DNA of 5,641 nt from Elusimicrobiota bacterium (GTDB taxonomy: Bacteria > Elusimicrobiota > Endomicrobiia > CG1-02-37-114 > JAHJSO01), in contig JAHJSO010000033.1 of the NCBI GenBank assembly GCA_018830385.1, positions 1 to 5,641 on the forward strand, in the 5' to 3' direction. The translations under genes and the position numbers were made by a program. Below, in pieces: positions 4,462-5,641 of the stretch. The notes below the pieces were generated by a model. That model was not told the DNA's origin. It did not search any database and saw only the letters and a list, made by a program, of their open reading frames with translations. Numbering within the stretch: the stretch's first letter is position 1; each line of letters begins with the position of its first letter.

Positions 4462-5641
4462 TCACCTTGTGATTATTACTTTTATCGTCTTGCCCCCCGT
4501 CGGTTTTTCGGGTGCGTGGACATAAATAATATACACGCCTGTGCCTAACTGCCTGCCTTCTTCGTCAAGTCCGTTCCATTCCAGATAACCGTTGGAGTCA
4601 GCCGTCAGATATTTAATAAAATTTCCTGCTATACTGTACACCCGCACATTGGCGTTTGACGGCATGTCTGCAAACTTCAGCGGGATATTATCCGAGTATT
4701 TGAAGAGTGATGGGTAGGCGTATGCGTTTTTTACATCAGAAGGGGGTGTAGTAGTGTCAGCAGTCCCTTTAGCATATTTCAAATCACCGTTTGTGTTATC
4801 ATAATAAGAAATATGCGGCTCGTTGTTTGTATCAAGGGCTATGGCGGTATCATGGCCCACATCTCCTGCTGAGTCAACTGTTTGTGTTGACCATGAAGCA
4901 CCGGTCCATTTTGCATATTTCAAATCACCGTTTGTGATATCTCTATAAGAAATATGCGGATAATTGTTTGTATCAATATCTATAGATGTATATCCGCCCA
5001 CATATCCTGCTGAGTCAACTGTCTGGATTGACCATGAAGTGCCTGTCCATTTTGCATATTTCAAATCAGAGTTTGATACATCATAATAAGAAATATGTGG
5101 ATTATTGTTTGTATCAAGGGCTATGGCGGTATCATGGCCCACATCTCCTGCTGATGAGTCAATTGTCTGGACATCCCATGAACTTCCAGTCCATTTCGCA
5201 TATTTCAAATCATCGTTTGCGATATCCCAATAAGAAATATGCGGATAATTGTTTGTATCAAGGGCTATGGAAGTATAATAGGAAGAACTCCAGCCCACAT
5301 CTCCTACTGAGTCAATTGTTTGGACTAACCAAGAAGTCCCGGTCCATTTTGCATATTTCAAATCATCGTTTGCGATATCCCAATAAGAAATATGCGGATA
5401 ATTGTTTGTATCAAGGGCTATGGAGGTACGATAGCCCACACTTCCTGCTGAGTCAACTGTCTGGATTGACCATGAAGTGCCTGTCCATTTCGCATATTTC
5501 AGGTCCCAGTTTGTGCTATCCCCATAAGAAATATGCGGATAATTGTTTGTATCAAGTGCGATGGAAGTATAGTGACCCACATATCCTGCAGAGTCAACTG
5601 TCTGGACATTCCAGCCAGCCCACAAAAAACCACTGTTAGTA
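4462..5641 (-). CDS. Exported repeat protein with FlgD/sorting-like C-terminal domain (5' end outside window)
   Basis: I do not recognise a named gene. The visible part is about 392 residues and lacks the N-terminus, so a signal peptide cannot be judged. An in-frame TTG at 5625 is unlikely to be the start, because the frame stays open to the edge and the repeat pattern is already under way there. Numbering from that TTG codon, residues 14-288 hold six repeats of about 47 residues with consensus G-x-VG-x-x-TSIALDTNN-x-PHISY-x-D, followed by DLKYAKWTGTSW and QTVDSAG. Aromatic and Asp/Gly-rich units of this length suggest beta-propeller blades, an inference. After a DTTTPPSD linker, residues about 297-387 form an Ig-like domain with VRVYSIAGNFIKYL, GYLEWNGLDEEGRQLGTGVYIIYV and an IKVIITR end. 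This resembles FlgD-type or type IX secretion C-terminal domains. Probably a secreted or surface protein; the ligand is unknown. Confidence 0.8.
   Translation of the reverse strand, partial: TNSGFLWAGWNVQTVDSAGYVGHYTSIALDTNNYPHISYGDSTNWDLKYAKWTGTSWSIQTVDSAGSVGYRTSIALDTNNYPHISYWDIANDDLKYAKWTGTSWLVQTIDSVGDVGWSSSYYTSIALDTNNYPHISYWDIANDDLKYAKWTGSSWDVQTIDSSAGDVGHDTAIALDTNNNPHISYYDVSNSDLKYAKWTGTSWSIQTVDSAGYVGGYTSIDIDTNNYPHISYRDITNGDLKYAKWTGASWSTQTVDSAGDVGHDTAIALDTNNEPHISYYDNTNGDLKYAKGTADTTTPPSDVKNAYAYPSLFKYSDNIPLKFADMPSNANVRVYSIAGNFIKYLTADSNGYLEWNGLDEEGRQLGTGVYIIYVHAPEKPTGGKTIKVIITR
4762..5640 (-). repeat. Tandem 141-bp coding repeats
   Basis: The segment coding PHISY recurs with its plus-strand word taagaaatatg at 4805, 4946, 5087, 5231, 5384 and 5525. 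Spacings are 141, 141, 144, 153 and 141 bases. All are multiples of three, so the frame is kept. The 153 and 144 spacings reflect four extra residues (in the GWSSSYY stretch) and one extra Ser in the third unit. Units are very alike at the DNA level, with long shared stretches such as those around gtttgtatcaagggctatgg, implying recent duplication or homogenisation. A partial further unit reaches the right edge, so the array continues outside. Confidence 0.92.

Noticed and set aside
5623..5625. TTG at 5625 as the start of the repeat protein
   Set aside because: The frame is open to the window edge, no ribosome binding site is seen, and the residues following it already belong to a repeat unit.
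4986..5639. Long plus-strand open frame of 217 codons
   Set aside because: It is the antisense of the 141-bp repeats. The absence of stops repeats with the repeat unit, and the predicted product resembles no protein family.
4762..5640. CRISPR-like regular repeats
   Set aside because: The 141-bp period has no short repeat with unique spacers. The units are in frame and code for protein repeats.

Overview
This window is a bacterial chromosome segment in which every recognisable gene lies on the minus strand, so it reads from right to left. Most of it is the conserved ribosome and tRNA-maturation cluster rpsP - khpA - rimM - trmD - rplS - rnhB - yraN - comM. This order is shared by many bacterial phyla, so it does not fix the taxon. 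The gene preceding rpsP is a repetitive, probably exported protein with a FlgD/type-A-sorting-like C-terminal domain. Such tails are frequent in Bacteroidota relatives and in several deep or uncultured Gram-negative phyla (Elusimicrobiota, Omnitrophota and WOR-3 types). I infer a Gram-negative lineage of that kind at low confidence.

Layout from transcription start to end. Positions 5641-4462 hold the C-terminal part of a surface or secreted protein with six readable 47-residue repeats and a terminal Ig-like domain; its N-terminus is outside the window. Thirty bases later comes rpsP (S16, GTG start, very strong Shine-Dalgarno), then khpA, rimM (TTG start) and trmD, with short gaps or overlaps. 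A 206-base intergenic stretch (2504-2709) follows. It holds a small hairpin on the trmD stop codon, a pair of inverted REP-like hairpins, and a leader with competing stems before rplS. Then rplS (L19 with a minisatellite-coded tail), rnhB and yraN overlap by 1-4 bases, and comM follows after 28 bases and runs off the left edge.

Functionally, S16 and RimM act in 30S assembly, KhpA is a small RNA-binding protein, TrmD makes m1G37 in tRNA, L19 sits at the 30S/50S interface, RNase HII removes ribonucleotides from DNA, YraN is a nuclease-fold protein, and ComM is an AAA+ helicase-like protein linked to DNA uptake and recombination. The tight overlaps suggest one or two polycistronic transcripts with translational coupling.

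I see no new defence, CRISPR or metabolic system. The most notable signals are the REP-like pair, in which eight of the nine differences between arms form four covarying base pairs, the exported repeat protein placed directly before rpsP, and the 15-bp tandem repeat in the L19 tail.
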